The notes beneath the pieces are model-generated. The model made no database searches and was not told the DNA's origin. It saw only the letters and a list, made by a program, of their open reading frames with translations. From contig CAJNDT010005869.1 of assembly GCA_905221615.1 (NCBI GenBank), positions 733,733 through 797,732 on the forward strand: a stretch of 64,000 nucleotides of DNA, given 5' to 3'. The stretch comes from Symbiodinium sp. CCMP2592. Taxonomy: Eukaryota; Sar; Dinophyceae; Suessiales; Symbiodiniaceae. The stretch's first letter is position 1, and each line of letters opens with the position of its first letter. The position numbers and the translations under genes were made by a program. Below are positions 10,348 through 20,149 of the stretch, in pieces.

Positions 10348-10830
10348 GCGAGCCAGAAGCCGTACAGTATTAATTATGTGCATGTATCTGCAGCCTTGAG
10401 CTGCCCGGCTGCTTCTGCATCCGGATATAATATTTATAAGAATGAACAACAACAGCGAGAGCTTTTGAGTCTGTAGTTTTTTAGAGTAGTTTTTTGCACC
10501 GGCGACCATGCAGGTGTGTGTATGTAGATATGTAATCATGCATGCAGCAGAGAAGGGTTCTTGAGAGTGTTGCTTGCAGACAGTCACTGCAGGGGTCGCC
10601 GGTAAACCGCACAGCTGCATGCTCGTTCTCCTTCGGGAGGGCCATACAATATAATTCGGTGTTGCTGACACTCGATCGCTCCGCCACTCCTGCGTTTAGA
10701 AAAAAATCCACGTTGCTAGTCGCAGTGCTGCCTTGCCCGCCCTGGAAGCTTTCGCAAAATCCTCAACCACGGCATGTTGTTGCTGTTTTGCTCAAGCCGT
10801 GCTCTCCTCCGCCTGTAGTGGGGGGACAGC
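10348..10830. other. Transposon spacer, no gene seen
   Basis: 480 bases between two genes. There is a GAAAAAAATCC word near 10698 that also occurs after the first two genes (near 5296 and 7668). Otherwise I see nothing. Confidence 0.5.
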
Positions 10831-11541
10831 ATGCCAAAGCGACGGAAGAAGGAGCCGGAGGCGGTCACTCGCTTGGACGAGCGGGGAGTCCACGTCTTCA
10901 AAGGTCCCGGACAGCAGGTGGAAAGCTTCCGAGACCTGCGCAGCGCCTTCCATGCCGGGAAGCCGCTGCCTGCTGAGGCGGCCGCAGAAGCAGGGGCGGG
11001 GAGCAGCAGCAGCTTAACTGCAGACGCTCCTGCGGTCGAACAGGTGCTGGCAGAAGACCGGCCTACTCTTGCAGAAGCCACGGAAGAGGCCCCGGCTCGG
11101 ACACCCTCTGCAAACCGCAAGCGGCCGCACACGGACACCGCTCTTGACTTCCTGGCGCCGTGCACCGAGACTCTCCGAACCCTGGTCGGAGCCGGGTCCT
11201 TTTCGGCAGCGGATCGGCAGGAAGCCGAGGAGCTGCTCGCTGCCGCGAGTGCAATCATGTCGGCGGAGCTCGTCGACGGCAAGGAGAAGCAGGATTGGCC
11301 GGAAATCTTGCGATTGCACACTGCCGCGACCGACTTGATGGCTCGGCTGCAGGACAAGCATCAGACGGCCGAGGCCACACAGCGGACGCCGCAGAGCCTG
11401 ATAGGCAGCCCCTGGCCGGCGACCAGTCCGCCCAGTCGTCTTCTTTCGGCGGATCTTTTTGCCTCGCCGCAGACCCTGCCTCCGACGCCTCTGCCGAAGC
11501 AGGAGAAGAAAAGAAGGACTCTGAGCCCCGACAAAGAGTAG
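10831..11541 (+). CDS. Transposon accessory protein, 236 residues, unknown
   Basis: Starts MPKRRKKEPEAVTRLDERGV, a basic opening that could be a nuclear signal, followed by an Ala/Glu-rich middle with a helical stretch (SAADRQEAEELLAAASAIMS) and a Ser/Pro/Thr tail ending KKRRTLSPDKE. No Cys finger, no membrane segment and no domain I recognise. One clean frame from ATG to TAG. It sits just upstream of the transposase in the same orientation. A regulatory or DNA-bridging role would be guesswork. Confidence 0.5.
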   Translation: MPKRRKKEPEAVTRLDERGVHVFKGPGQQVESFRDLRSAFHAGKPLPAEAAAEAGAGSSSSLTADAPAVEQVLAEDRPTLAEATEEAPARTPSANRKRPHTDTALDFLAPCTETLRTLVGAGSFSAADRQEAEELLAAASAIMSAELVDGKEKQDWPEILRLHTAATDLMARLQDKHQTAEATQRTPQSLIGSPWPATSPPSRLLSADLFASPQTLPPTPLPKQEKKRRTLSPDKE

Positions 11542-11584
11542 GTGCATGTTTTATACATGCAGATCTCTGAAATGTGTCGTGAGT

Positions 11585-11680
11585 TTTGCAGGGGTCTTTA
11601 TAGGGCCCGGTGCTGCTGCTGCGAAAGACGCGGGTCTCGCTGAGGAGCTCTCACATCCGCTGTGAGTATGCCGGTATGGA
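11585..11680 (+). pseudogene. Decayed duplicate of an internal transposase segment
   Basis: GGGGTCTTTATAGGGCCCGG and the next 70 bases match 12718-12822 inside the transposase gene (GGTGCTGCTGC, GGGTCTCGCTG, CTCACATCCGCTGTGAGT and GCCGGTATG are shared in order). There are small insertions and deletions that break the frame. It is a fragment of a second transposase copy or a local duplication. Confidence 0.8.
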
Positions 11681-11782
11681 AAACAAAGAGCTCCAGCACG
11701 TTTCCATGTACATGCAAGGACTTCTGTGCCGAAGCCGCCTTTCTCGTTCCGCACGTGGACATTTGCCGCGAGGCTCAGAGCA

Positions 11783-12086
11783 ATAGGCCGTGCACGACGG
11801 AGTCCAGCCTCACAGTCCTGCCGTGCAACACCCTAAACCTTGCAAGTCCTAAACAGAAAAACCACAGGCCATCCACGAAGGAGTCAAGCCTCATAGTCCT
11901 GCCCTGCAGCACCCTAAACCTTGCAAGTCCTAAAGAAAAACCACAGGCCAGCCAGCCTCACAGTCCTGCCGTGCAGCACCCTAAACCTTGCAAGTCCTAA
12001 AAGAAAAGCCACAGACCATCCACGAAGGAAACCAGACTCACAGTCCTGCCGTGCAGCACCCTAAACCTGGCAACTCCTAAACAGGC
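11783..12086 (+). repeat. Four copies of a ~79-bp tandem repeat before the transposase
   Basis: Each unit carries CCTCACAGTCCTGCCGTGCA then CACCCTAAACCTTGCAAGTC and an A-rich join. Units begin at about 11783, 11862, 11941 (12 bases shorter) and 12008. The 112-codon frame at 11662-12000 is an artefact of this repeat. Being directly upstream of the transposase, it could be regulatory. Confidence 0.85.
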
Positions 12087-12139
12087 AGACACAGACCTCG
12101 TAGTGAAACAGTTGTAGCAGCTTCTTAGGCCTCCTGGCC

Positions 12140-14092
12140 ATGTCGGGTCCCACGAAAAGAAAAGCAGGAGTCCTTGACCTGCCCACGGCACGAGAGCAGC
12201 TCAAAGACTTGCCAAGCCTTACGCCAAGGCTGCTGCAGCAGGTGCTCGCCCGACTGACGGGTTCGGAGGGGAGCAGAAAGCAAGCCGTGCTTCTGAAGGC
12301 CGAGCGGCAGCTGTTGTCCTTGCTTCCCCTTCCACTTGCAGGCGAGAAAAGGTCCGTGCAGCTCCCTGTTGTCCAGCTTGACCGGCTGGTGCAGGAGAAG
12401 TGCCGAGCTTGTCCTTCTTTTGGAGACCTCCTGAGTGAGGCCGTGCGGCAGGCGGGAACTGCGGGCATGAATGCGGTTCTCTACGTGGACGAAGCAGTGC
12501 CGGGGAACGTCCTCAGACCGGACAACCTGCGGCGGTCCTACTTAGTCTACGTGACTTGGATGGACCTGCAGCGAGCTTGCACGTCCGAGTTCGCCTGGTG
12601 CACGGTCGCCTGCATCCGGCAGAGTCTCCTCAACCAGGTTCAGGGAGGCCTGCCGGCGGTCATAGCTGCGATCCTGGACATGCTGCAAAGCAGTGTGTTC
12701 GAGGGTTTCGCTGTGGAGGGGTCTTTAGGCCCGGTGCTGCTGCGAACGACACGGGTCTCGCTGCTGGCGGACGAGCCGGCACTCACATCCGCTGTGAGTG
12801 CGAAATCGCATGCCGGTATGAGGCCGTGTTTAAGGTGCCGCAATGCTATCGCTATCAAGCATGGCGAAAGAGCAGACTTCGTGGATATATCATGTCACGA
12901 CTTCAATGCCTTTCTGCCACAAACGAAGCAGCAGGTTAGCGAATACATGCGGCTCCTCTCCGGCATCAGGGTGAAATCCAAGCTTGAGGAGTCCCAAAAA
13001 CTTTTGGGTTGGATATATAACCCCGACAGCATCGTTTGCCGAGACTCCTGTCTGCTGACGGTGGAAGGCTGTCTTTTCGATGCGATGCACTGCCTCTGGT
13101 GCAATGGCATCGTAGGACAAGAGGTCAGCCTCTTCCTCCGTGCTGCGAAAGACAGCATCGGCTTAAAGCAGCATCAGGTTGCTGCTTTGGGAGATCTGCC
13201 TTGGAAGCCAGGTGTTGGCGGCCGCTCCAAGGCAGGGCCCCTTCTCGATGCCAAGCTGTTGACCTTCGACTCAGACTACAGAGGGGATTCGAGCCAGACC
13301 ATGTCGCTGCTGCCCCTCCTGACGTATTTCGCCAGGATGGTTTTGCTGGAAAAGGGAGTGCCTGTTGCGGCAGTGGAAAGCCTTAGCCGGCTATGCCTGA
13401 TTTGCAATCTCGTGAAGCTTTGCAAATTGGAGGCTCGGCCCGAGCTTTGCTCCAAACTTCTGGAGCTGCAGCAGCAGCACCTGCAGGGCTTCAAAAAGTA
13501 CTACGGGCAAGACCAGGTCCGGCCCAAGCACCACTACAGCCTTCACTTGGGCGAACAAACTAAAGCAATGCGAAGGATGCTGGACTGTTTTGTTTGTGAA
13601 AGGAAAAACAAAACCTTCAAAGAGCAAGCTCGCAACCACAGCAACTTCGAAGGCACGACCTTCGAAAGCTCGGTGCTGTTGCGCCTCCTCAAGGTGGATA
13701 CCCAAGCTTCCGTCGGGTATGGCCTCTCGCCAAGGCTCGCTCCACCGATCCGGACAGATCCACTGCTGCAGCAGCACCTGGACTGCTCAGACCTGCGCTG
13801 CAGCTCTGCAGTGCTCGTCAAAGGAGGAGAGCTCACCGAGGGCTTCTACGTCTTGACGGCCGAGTTGGCTCTGCACGTGGATGCTTTTGTCCAGCGAGGC
13901 CAAAGCGACTTTCTGGCTCTGGCTAGAACCTTGTCCAGAACGGATGCGGCCGTCGCTCCGCTGGATTGCACCTACAGCAAGTGGAGGTTCAATGCCTCGG
14001 CCCCTGTGCTGGCCTACCTCAGTGACGTTTGCAACGTTTCTCGGCCTTGTTGGAGTCTCGCCGAAGGTGAGTTCGTGACCCTTCTGCACTGA
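12140..14092 (+). CDS. DDE transposase, Tnp2/CACTA-like
   Basis: 650 residues, one uninterrupted frame. Motifs in order: LYVDEAVPGNVL with first acidic residue D117; LLADEPAL with D211, followed by a Cys pair (CLRC, 230-233) as in Tnp2/KDZ-type transposases; LFDAMHCLWCNGIVGQEV (D314, H317), like the D-x-MH motif of Tnp2 proteins; then PKHHYSLHL (462-470) and DCFVCERKNK with the likely catalytic E487. Such enzymes cut at the terminal repeats and reinsert the element with a short target duplication, matching the 37-bp repeats and TA flanks here. The frame is intact and the candidate catalytic acids are present, so it may be active. Assignment is by motif layout; a related plant-type Tnp2 or a KDZ-type family cannot be separated by eye. 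Confidence 0.8.
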   Translation: MSGPTKRKAGVLDLPTAREQLKDLPSLTPRLLQQVLARLTGSEGSRKQAVLLKAERQLLSLLPLPLAGEKRSVQLPVVQLDRLVQEKCRACPSFGDLLSEAVRQAGTAGMNAVLYVDEAVPGNVLRPDNLRRSYLVYVTWMDLQRACTSEFAWCTVACIRQSLLNQVQGGLPAVIAAILDMLQSSVFEGFAVEGSLGPVLLRTTRVSLLADEPALTSAVSAKSHAGMRPCLRCRNAIAIKHGERADFVDISCHDFNAFLPQTKQQVSEYMRLLSGIRVKSKLEESQKLLGWIYNPDSIVCRDSCLLTVEGCLFDAMHCLWCNGIVGQEVSLFLRAAKDSIGLKQHQVAALGDLPWKPGVGGRSKAGPLLDAKLLTFDSDYRGDSSQTMSLLPLLTYFARMVLLEKGVPVAAVESLSRLCLICNLVKLCKLEARPELCSKLLELQQQHLQGFKKYYGQDQVRPKHHYSLHLGEQTKAMRRMLDCFVCERKNKTFKEQARNHSNFEGTTFESSVLLRLLKVDTQASVGYGLSPRLAPPIRTDPLLQQHLDCSDLRCSSAVLVKGGELTEGFYVLTAELALHVDAFVQRGQSDFLALARTLSRTDAAVAPLDCTYSKWRFNASAPVLAYLSDVCNVSRPCWSLAEGEFVTLLH

Positions 14093-14331
14093 GACTGCAA
14101 AAAAGATGCCCGCAGAGTTTTTAGGGTTTAGGGTTTCAGGCTTCATCTTCAGGAATTTGGGAGGGTTTTGCTTCGATTATCTTAAATGTCGTTATTATTC
14201 AGTTGTTTTGCTCACCTTCACCCACTTTACGTAAGTCACTAAATCAAGCCAATTCAAGCTGCACCATCCTTTTTGCTTAAACAGCCCTAAAAAAGTTACA
14301 CCATAGTTAAACCGAGTTAGCCCGTAACTAT
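14093..14331. other. Right subterminal region of the transposon
   Basis: AT-richer tail after the transposase, with TTTAGGG heptamers at 14121-14133 and AAAAAGTTACACC..GTTAGCCC words that mirror the left subterminal region. Confidence 0.6.
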
Positions 14332-14368
14332 GTTATAACCCCGATCTAACTGATGTCTCCGCTGTGTA
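14332..14368 (-). repeat. Right terminal inverted repeat
   Basis: Reverse complement of 3359-3395 with two mismatches, ending GATGTCTCCGCTGTG then TA at 14367-14368. Confidence 0.9.
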
Positions 14369-14605
14369 GGTACAGCTCTACAGGAGTCTTATACTGGCAC
14401 TGATCCTCAACCCTTAACCCCCAAACCTTGAGAACCTACGTAAACCCTCAAGCTCCATACATAGGTGGCATCCAGATTCAACGCTGGTGCCCTCAGAAGG
14501 AACCCGAAAAAAGGGAGCTCCTAACCCTAAACCCCCAACCCTCTAAACCCTCATAAACCCGAAACCCTAAACTCCCGAACCCTAAACCCTCAACGACCGG
14601 GCTAG

Positions 14606-14659
14606 GTGGTTCGGGACATCCTCAGCCGTTGCCTGGAGCCGACCCTGGCGATGATTCGG
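14606..14659 (+). CDS. Dynamin-related protein, exon from the end of the stalk
   Basis: AG|GTG opens VVRDILSRCLEPTLAMIR, which matches the dynamin stalk segment (VV-x-x-LL-x-RL-x-x-T-x-x-MI) that in the family stands about seven residues before A-YINTNHPDF. That block is found at 17042 on the same strand. The frame stays open to 14701, but the family pattern ends at MIR, so I place the exon end at CGG|GC (a GC donor); GT at 14702 is the alternative. The short exon that should link to 17042 was not found. The GTPase domain is not in the window; its exons should lie upstream, possibly beyond the 11-kb transposon, which ends only 238 bases before this exon. Confidence 0.55.
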
Positions 14660-15082
14660 GCGGCTGGGCCGCGAATTCTGCTCGAAGTCTCGGGCTTCGG
14701 GGTAGGGTCCCCTTTTAACGTTCATCAAAACGGGTTTCTTTGGGTAGCCTCTGAACTGGGATCCCTTTTGGAGTTCCTTAAAGGGGCCTATAAGGGTTAA
14801 GGGTTTCTATAAGGGTACTATGAGGGTGTGTACAGGGTTCTATATGGGTAGTTCTCCGAAATACGGTCCCAGTACTACCCATGTGCCTACATGGTATATA
14901 CCTAGGCCTTAAAGGGGTTCCTACAAAGGTACTTTAAGGGGTACCACAGGGTCCATGGTGATTTCTATAAGCATTCTAGGGCTCGTGGTTTGAGGCTGAG
15001 GAATCTAGGACTAAAGCTTAGGCTTAGGGATCAGAGGTTCGTAGTTTTATTTGTTGAGGACCTCGATCGGGGCTATACATGT

Positions 15083-15194
15083 AAACATGAACATATATAT
15101 ATATATATATACATATCTGCTACACACACACACTTATATATATATGTATGTATGTATGTATGCATTGTGTATATATATATACACACACATATAT
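15083..15194. repeat. (TA)n / (CA)n / TATG microsatellite cluster
   Basis: ATATAT runs, a CACACA run at 15123-15132 and four TATG units near 15145-15160, then more TATATA and CACACA. Confidence 0.85.
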
Positions 15195-15426
15195 CGCGTG
15201 AGACGCTGAAGCTGAGGATCTCGTCGCAATCGAGCCGCTTCGATGCATTTGTCGGGCCGGGCAAGTGGTGACGTCCTTTCGGGTTTTTCTTACAGGTTTT
15301 GGGTTTAGGGGAATAGCTATAGTAAGCATGTTCCTTCATGTGTTTTTTTGACTGTATGTAGGCCCAAAGTGCTGTCGCGAATGATAGGGCCCTCTATATC
15401 AGGATGGTCGGATTTAGTGTCTAATG

Positions 15427-15460
15427 CAAAAACAACAACAGCAGCAGCAGCAACGACAAT

Positions 15461-15494
<34 letters not shown>

Positions 15495-15512
15495 GCAACA
15501 ACAACAACAACT
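15427..15512. repeat. (CAA)n(CAG)n trinucleotide repeat
   Basis: Mixed CAA and CAG units with a run of about ten CAG/AGC units at 15462-15493. The frames read poly-Ala or poly-Thr, but the region is more likely intron. Confidence 0.8.
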
Positions 15513-16452
15513 GCCAACAAATCCGTGCAGAGGCACCGCTGGCAGCAGAGGAGGAGGTGTTAGAGGTGGAGGAAGGAGAAGCCGCAGCTGCAGCCGGAGG
15601 TGCTGGCAGTTTGAGCAACCGGACGGAGTGCTAGCATTTCGAGCAACCGGACCGAGCTGACGCGGTAAGAGATCTCAAAATGGTAGGTTTTTGGATAAAT
15701 AGACATATATATATATATGTATAGATACATAAATGCAGTTGAAGGTTTGAAGGCTTCTGCGTCTGCCATGGGCTCAAGAGTCGTACCCAGTCTGAAGCTC
15801 TCCCTGTCAAAGCCTCTGGGTAGTTAGACGACCATATCCTCCGAAATGCTTTTCTAAGTTACGTTTCTAGAGCCCTTTAAAGGAAAACTGTTCTAATGGT
15901 TAAGGCTCCTAGATTGTTTAAGGCTCCGATGGAAGTTTGACCCTAAATCCAAATGGCGAAAACTCCGACGTCCAAAGTCCTATACTAGGTTTCACAATCA
16001 AAACGCTAGCACTCCTAATTAGGTTTCTCGAGCTCGTAATATAGTTCCGTGACAGCCTCACCAGTGGCGGCGAAGGATTTGCAGGAGGCGTTCTATAAAG
16101 GAAGTTGCTGCAGGTTCTGGTGTGGTCTCTCGTTTCATCGTGCGCCTGTTTCGTTGAGCTCGGACCCCGACCCTAAACCCTAAGTCCTAAGTGCTAAGCC
16201 TTGCCAAGGCTGTTGCTGTGCTTCGGATGTAGTCTTGGCTGGCTGCTGTGCTTTGTCTTATGCTATGTGGTTGTGGCTGGCAGTATATGGCCGCTCCAAC
16301 AGAGACTGTGGTGGCCGACTCCTCACAGCACCCATGCAAAACCGTGGCGCTACGATTCTGACAGCTGGGGCCTGCTTATCCTGACACACGCTCATGTTTG
16401 CAGCTGAGCATCCCGTGGAATGTTCCTTGATCTTCTTGATCTTGGAAAGATC

Positions 16453-16648
16453 TTGCGAGGAATGGTGGCCAGGACACCGGTCAAGATGGACACTGCTGCC
16501 AGGGCTTTGGTCTGGGGGCCGGCATATCACGGAAAGTCAAAAACTTGTCCGGTCGGAGGGATTTGTGCTTTGCAGTTGGTATTTTGATGAGCATTGCGGC
16601 CACGGCGTTCATTGAATCCACGGCAGCCATGAACGCACCAAGAACCCC
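16453..16648 (+). CDS. Exon-like segments of unknown function
   Basis: Two segments read well on the + strand: from about 16453 (ILRGMVARTPVKMDTAARAL) and from 16574 after TTTGCAG (GILMSIAATAFIESTAAMNA, then a stop near 16648). They lie between the two dynamin stalk exons but do not match that family. A further exon-like piece is at 16065-16113. The antisense frames here also look plausible, so strand and frame are uncertain. Confidence 0.22.
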
Positions 16649-17041
16649 CTAAAGGAACGCAGTAGCTTATATACACACGGGCCCCATTCACACCCGAACA
16701 TTGCCCGGGTGTATTTGGCGTTGTAGGGCTTCGTCTCAACCCATGATACTAAACTGTAAATAAACCTCTACAGCCTGGCTACAGAGGCCACGATGCCTGA
16801 ACTCAGCAATGTAGCGATCTCATTTCCAGGGTCCTTCCATGTAATTCAGGGTAATAGAATCTGATAATTTCGGATTAAGGCTCCCTTATAGTTCTTACCA
16901 TTAGTGCTCTAACTTGGGGTCCCTCTTTGGTTTCAAAAATATTGCGACACCTTCGCCCCAGTACTTCTTAAGGCTCCTTATTGCACTGTGAAGGAGCCCA
17001 AAGCCTATTCTAAAAAATGGTTCCGACATTATTCTCCCCAG

Positions 17042-17136
17042 GATGGCCTACATCAACACCAACCACCCCGACTTTGCTGCTTCAGGGGCGCTTCGCAGCT
17101 CGGTGTCCGATCTGATCTTCTTTAAGGGGGCAAGGG
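17042..17136 (+). CDS. Dynamin-related protein, YINTNHPDF exon
   Basis: After TTCTCCCCAG the frame reads MAYINTNHPDFAASGALRSS and on to DLIFFKGAR, ending before GT at 17137. A-YIN-T-x-H-PDF is the signature near the end of the dynamin stalk, before the variable linker and the GTPase effector domain (GED). Entry phase 2, exit phase 1. Linker-like, Gly/Pro-rich open segments follow at 17808-17881 and 18001-18060 in compatible phase. The GED is at 31286 and 32697. Dynamin-related GTPases assemble into helical collars that pinch membranes; which organelle this one serves cannot be told. Confidence 0.65.
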
Positions 17137-17351
17137 GTTTGGGGTTTAGGCTTCACGGTTTGGGGTTTAGAGTTTACATGTAGGGTTTGGGGTTCAAGGT
17201 TTTGGGTTCAGGGTTTGGGGTTTAGTCTTTAGGCAGGTCCCTGTTGCCATCAAAGTGTTCAGGTTTGACCCCAGCTTTTTGTTCGGCCGTCTCTGCGCCC
17301 TGGTTTAGGAGGGCTTTTGGGCTGGTATCGCTCTCCTACCAAAGGTCGCCT

Positions 17352-17442
17352 TTGTTGTTCCTTGCTCTGACTAACCAATTCTATGGTTAAGATCCTCTAA
17401 TATCAAATTGGTTAACAAAAAAAGAACTACAATGGAGACTAT
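17352..17442. mobile_element. MITE family C, copy 1 (left end decayed)
   Basis: Right end AAAAAAAGAACTACAATGGA GACT is the family C terminal repeat; the left end keeps only TTGTTGTTCCTT. The centre has GGTTAA-type words shared with the copy at 34977. Confidence 0.55.
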
Positions 17443-20149
17443 ACGCAGACTGTGCCCTGACCCATCATCAGCCCTGGTGATTATAACCCCTAAACCCTGT
17501 TGAACCCGAAACCCTGATCATCAGACCTGACTATAGGGCACCAACCCCTGAACCCAAGAACCCTTAAGGGTACCTTAGGGTTCTACAGAAGGCGGTTCCC
17601 TTTAGAGGTTGAGGGTTTGGGGTTTAGGGTTTTAGGCTCGTACTCGCAGACCCGGGTACTCGAACATCAACCTCAATACTCAAGCATCTTTAAGAGGCTC
17701 CGGGATCTGCCCAGTTTAAGGCTGAAGCTACTAGCCGCGGGGACTCCACATAACTGTCACGACTGAGAGTCTACCTATACTGCAATCATTCACCCTCTGG
17801 TAGCAGGATTTGCGGCTGGACCAGCGTACAACGCCGACGCCCACTCGGAAGGCTCCAGACCGCCCCAAGAAGAAGACAAAATAAACTCCCCACTGTTAAA
17901 GACATAGTACCCCTAAACCTAAACCCTCACCCCCAAGCCCTAAACTCTAAACCCCTGAAGGAGGTTTTGGATGATATGATAGATTCCTGAGGCTCCGGAG
18001 GCGGACCACCCGGCCGAGATGGGGCAACGACTGCAGCTGAGCTGCCTCTAACGTTCGGCTTGGGGTTTCGGGTTTAGGGGTTTAGGGGCTTCGGGTTTTG
18101 GGCTTAGGGTTTCGGGTGTTGGGTTTGGGTTTAGTTGATGGTTCAAGTTAAGCTTTAGAGTTTAGGGTTTGGGCTTAGTTGAGACTTCAGGTCAAAGTTT
18201 TGGGTTTCGGGTCTAGGGTCTTGGGTTCAGTTGAGGGTTCACGTTTAAGTTTGGGGTTTGGGTTTGGGTTGGAAGGTTCTTGGGCTTGAGATCTTGAGTT
18301 GTTTGGGAACCCGAAATCTGCTTTGCTGCTGTTGCACTCGACACCGATAAACCCTCGCAGTAATGTCACTCATATATCTCCGAATGTTTTCACAGAACAC
18401 GAACGAAGCCCCCCCCAAAAGGCAGCTTTCTGCTAGCTGACCAGAGCTCTGCTGAGCCTTGAACACGGAACAGTGCATTCTCGACTTGAAGCAAGGCTGT
18501 CCAATGTAGTCTGAGCTGGACAGTGACAGAGTTCCGTTGTGTGTGCGAGCCTTCGTATATCCCGTAAGTGTTCTCTAGGATTCGGTTAACCGGGAACCCT
18601 GTCCAATGTCCTTGCAGAATTTCTTAAGTTGCTGCCCTAAGCCCTGAACCCGGAGTGCCTGATGTACAGCTTCCACAAGCCGTACCCGCACCCGCATTCC
18701 GAAAGGCTAACCCCGAACGCATGCACCCGATTGAAACCGTGTACAGACCTGCTTCTCGGGGAGGGGTATTTGCAGGTAGGGCGGTAGTTCCTGGAAGAAG
18801 GTGTGCAAGTTTCCGGCGTTAGGTTGGGGGCTCACAATACATAAGCCCTATAAGACCACAAACCCAAACTTCCGGGCACAACCCTTGATTTAGCTTGTTG
18901 CTCGGTCCACAGGCAGCTAGGTTCAGCACCAGCACCTTACTGAATTCCGGATGGACCTCCAACCCAGATGATCCCTGAAAAATGCGAGGGCAATAATTCC
19001 GAAGCTTGCAACACAGTCGGGATATGACATGAGGGTTCTGGACTTGCCCCCCCCATTCCGTAGCTTGAGTAATATGTGTCTATGATGGATTAGCCTGGAA
19101 TCCGTAAAGAATCCTCGTTCTTCGGTGTGTGCTTTCAACTGTTCCAACGCAGCTTGTGCTCCATGTGTCTTCCCTAAGTCCCTTGTCAAAGTATGCCAAC
19201 GGTGTGCGCAAAACCCTAAACTAGACCGGGTCTTGCGAAGCCGACCTGCCTCCGAAGGTTCTCGAAAGCGGTTCAAGTCTCCTAAAGCCTAAACCCTGAA
19301 CCCTAACCCCCTGAACCCCTCATAATTAGATCCCTTCAAGGAACCCCTTCTAGATGCCTTTTTGTAAACCTTAAGCCCGCCTTGTTCAAAGGTTCCCAAG
19401 AGCGACTCCAAATCGACTCTGGCAGGTCGGGGGCCCTCAGGTACGGGGTTCATTTAAAGGAACCCTTAAGGGAACTTTTAGGGATCTATAGGAATTCCTT
19501 TTAAGGAATCTATACGGGTTCCGTTTAAAGGAGCCCCTAAGGGCTCCTTGTAGGGTTCCATTAGGGTACCTTTAAGGAACCCTGAATGAAGGGTTTCCTT
19601 AGAGGAACCGTTGAAGGAACCCTTAAGGCTTCCATGTAGGGTTGCTTCTCCTTGAAGTAGCCCAGAAGGGGTTCAGGGTTATATAGTAGCCATTGAAGGA
19701 GCCTGTGAAGAAGCCCATAAGCGAGGTTCAGGGCCTGGGGTTCCTTTCAGGGCTTTAAGGGGTCTTTTAATGGGTACTATAGGGTTCTACGATAGGGCCC
19801 CCCTTGAAACCTCCACTGAATGTTGCATTAAATTTAGATATTAGGGTGTAGGGGTTTTCCAGGTTCCGTTGCGAAATCCCCGACAGGGACTCGGGCAGGG
19901 CCTACAGGACTATAGGGTATTTTGAGTATAGTGTCTTGAGTATGAGGTATGGTACACGGTCCGTGGGGCGGGATGGGGATCGAACAGACTGTAACTGAAA
20001 TCAAGAAAGTTTGAATTAGGATCAGCAAATTAAACTTGGATCAAAAGACTAAACTAGCCAAAATGCAAGGCAGCAAGGAAACAAGGAAGGAAGGACGGGG
20101 AAGGAAGGAATAACCGAAGGACCCAAGGAAGGAAGGAAGGCCTGTTCCC

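Larger units (their letters stand above)
3361..14366 (+). mobile_element. 11.0-kb Tnp2/CACTA-like DNA transposon carrying accessory genes
   Basis: The two ends are inverted copies of each other over 37 bases (3359-3395 and 14332-14368, two mismatches) and begin CACAGCGGAGAC. TA stands directly outside both ends, which fits a 2-bp TA target duplication. Inside are six gene units, all on the + strand, separated by 370-860 bases of repeat-rich spacer: 3726-5288, 6151-7451, 8122-8649, 9255-10347, 10831-11541 and the transposase at 12140-14092. Base composition and codon use (GC-rich, long open frames) differ sharply from the flanking host introns. CACTA, Mirage and Chapaev elements have CAC-type ends and 2-4 bp duplications, so this fits that superfamily. 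Two broken frames suggest that this copy may depend on others. Confidence 0.85.

Noticed and set aside
15203-15634. Exon chain 15203-15267, 15362-15402, 15531-15634 after the dynamin stalk exon
   Set aside because: Phases agree, but the dynamin pattern requires YINTNHPDF within about seven residues of the stalk exon, so these are probably chance frames in microsatellite-rich intron.
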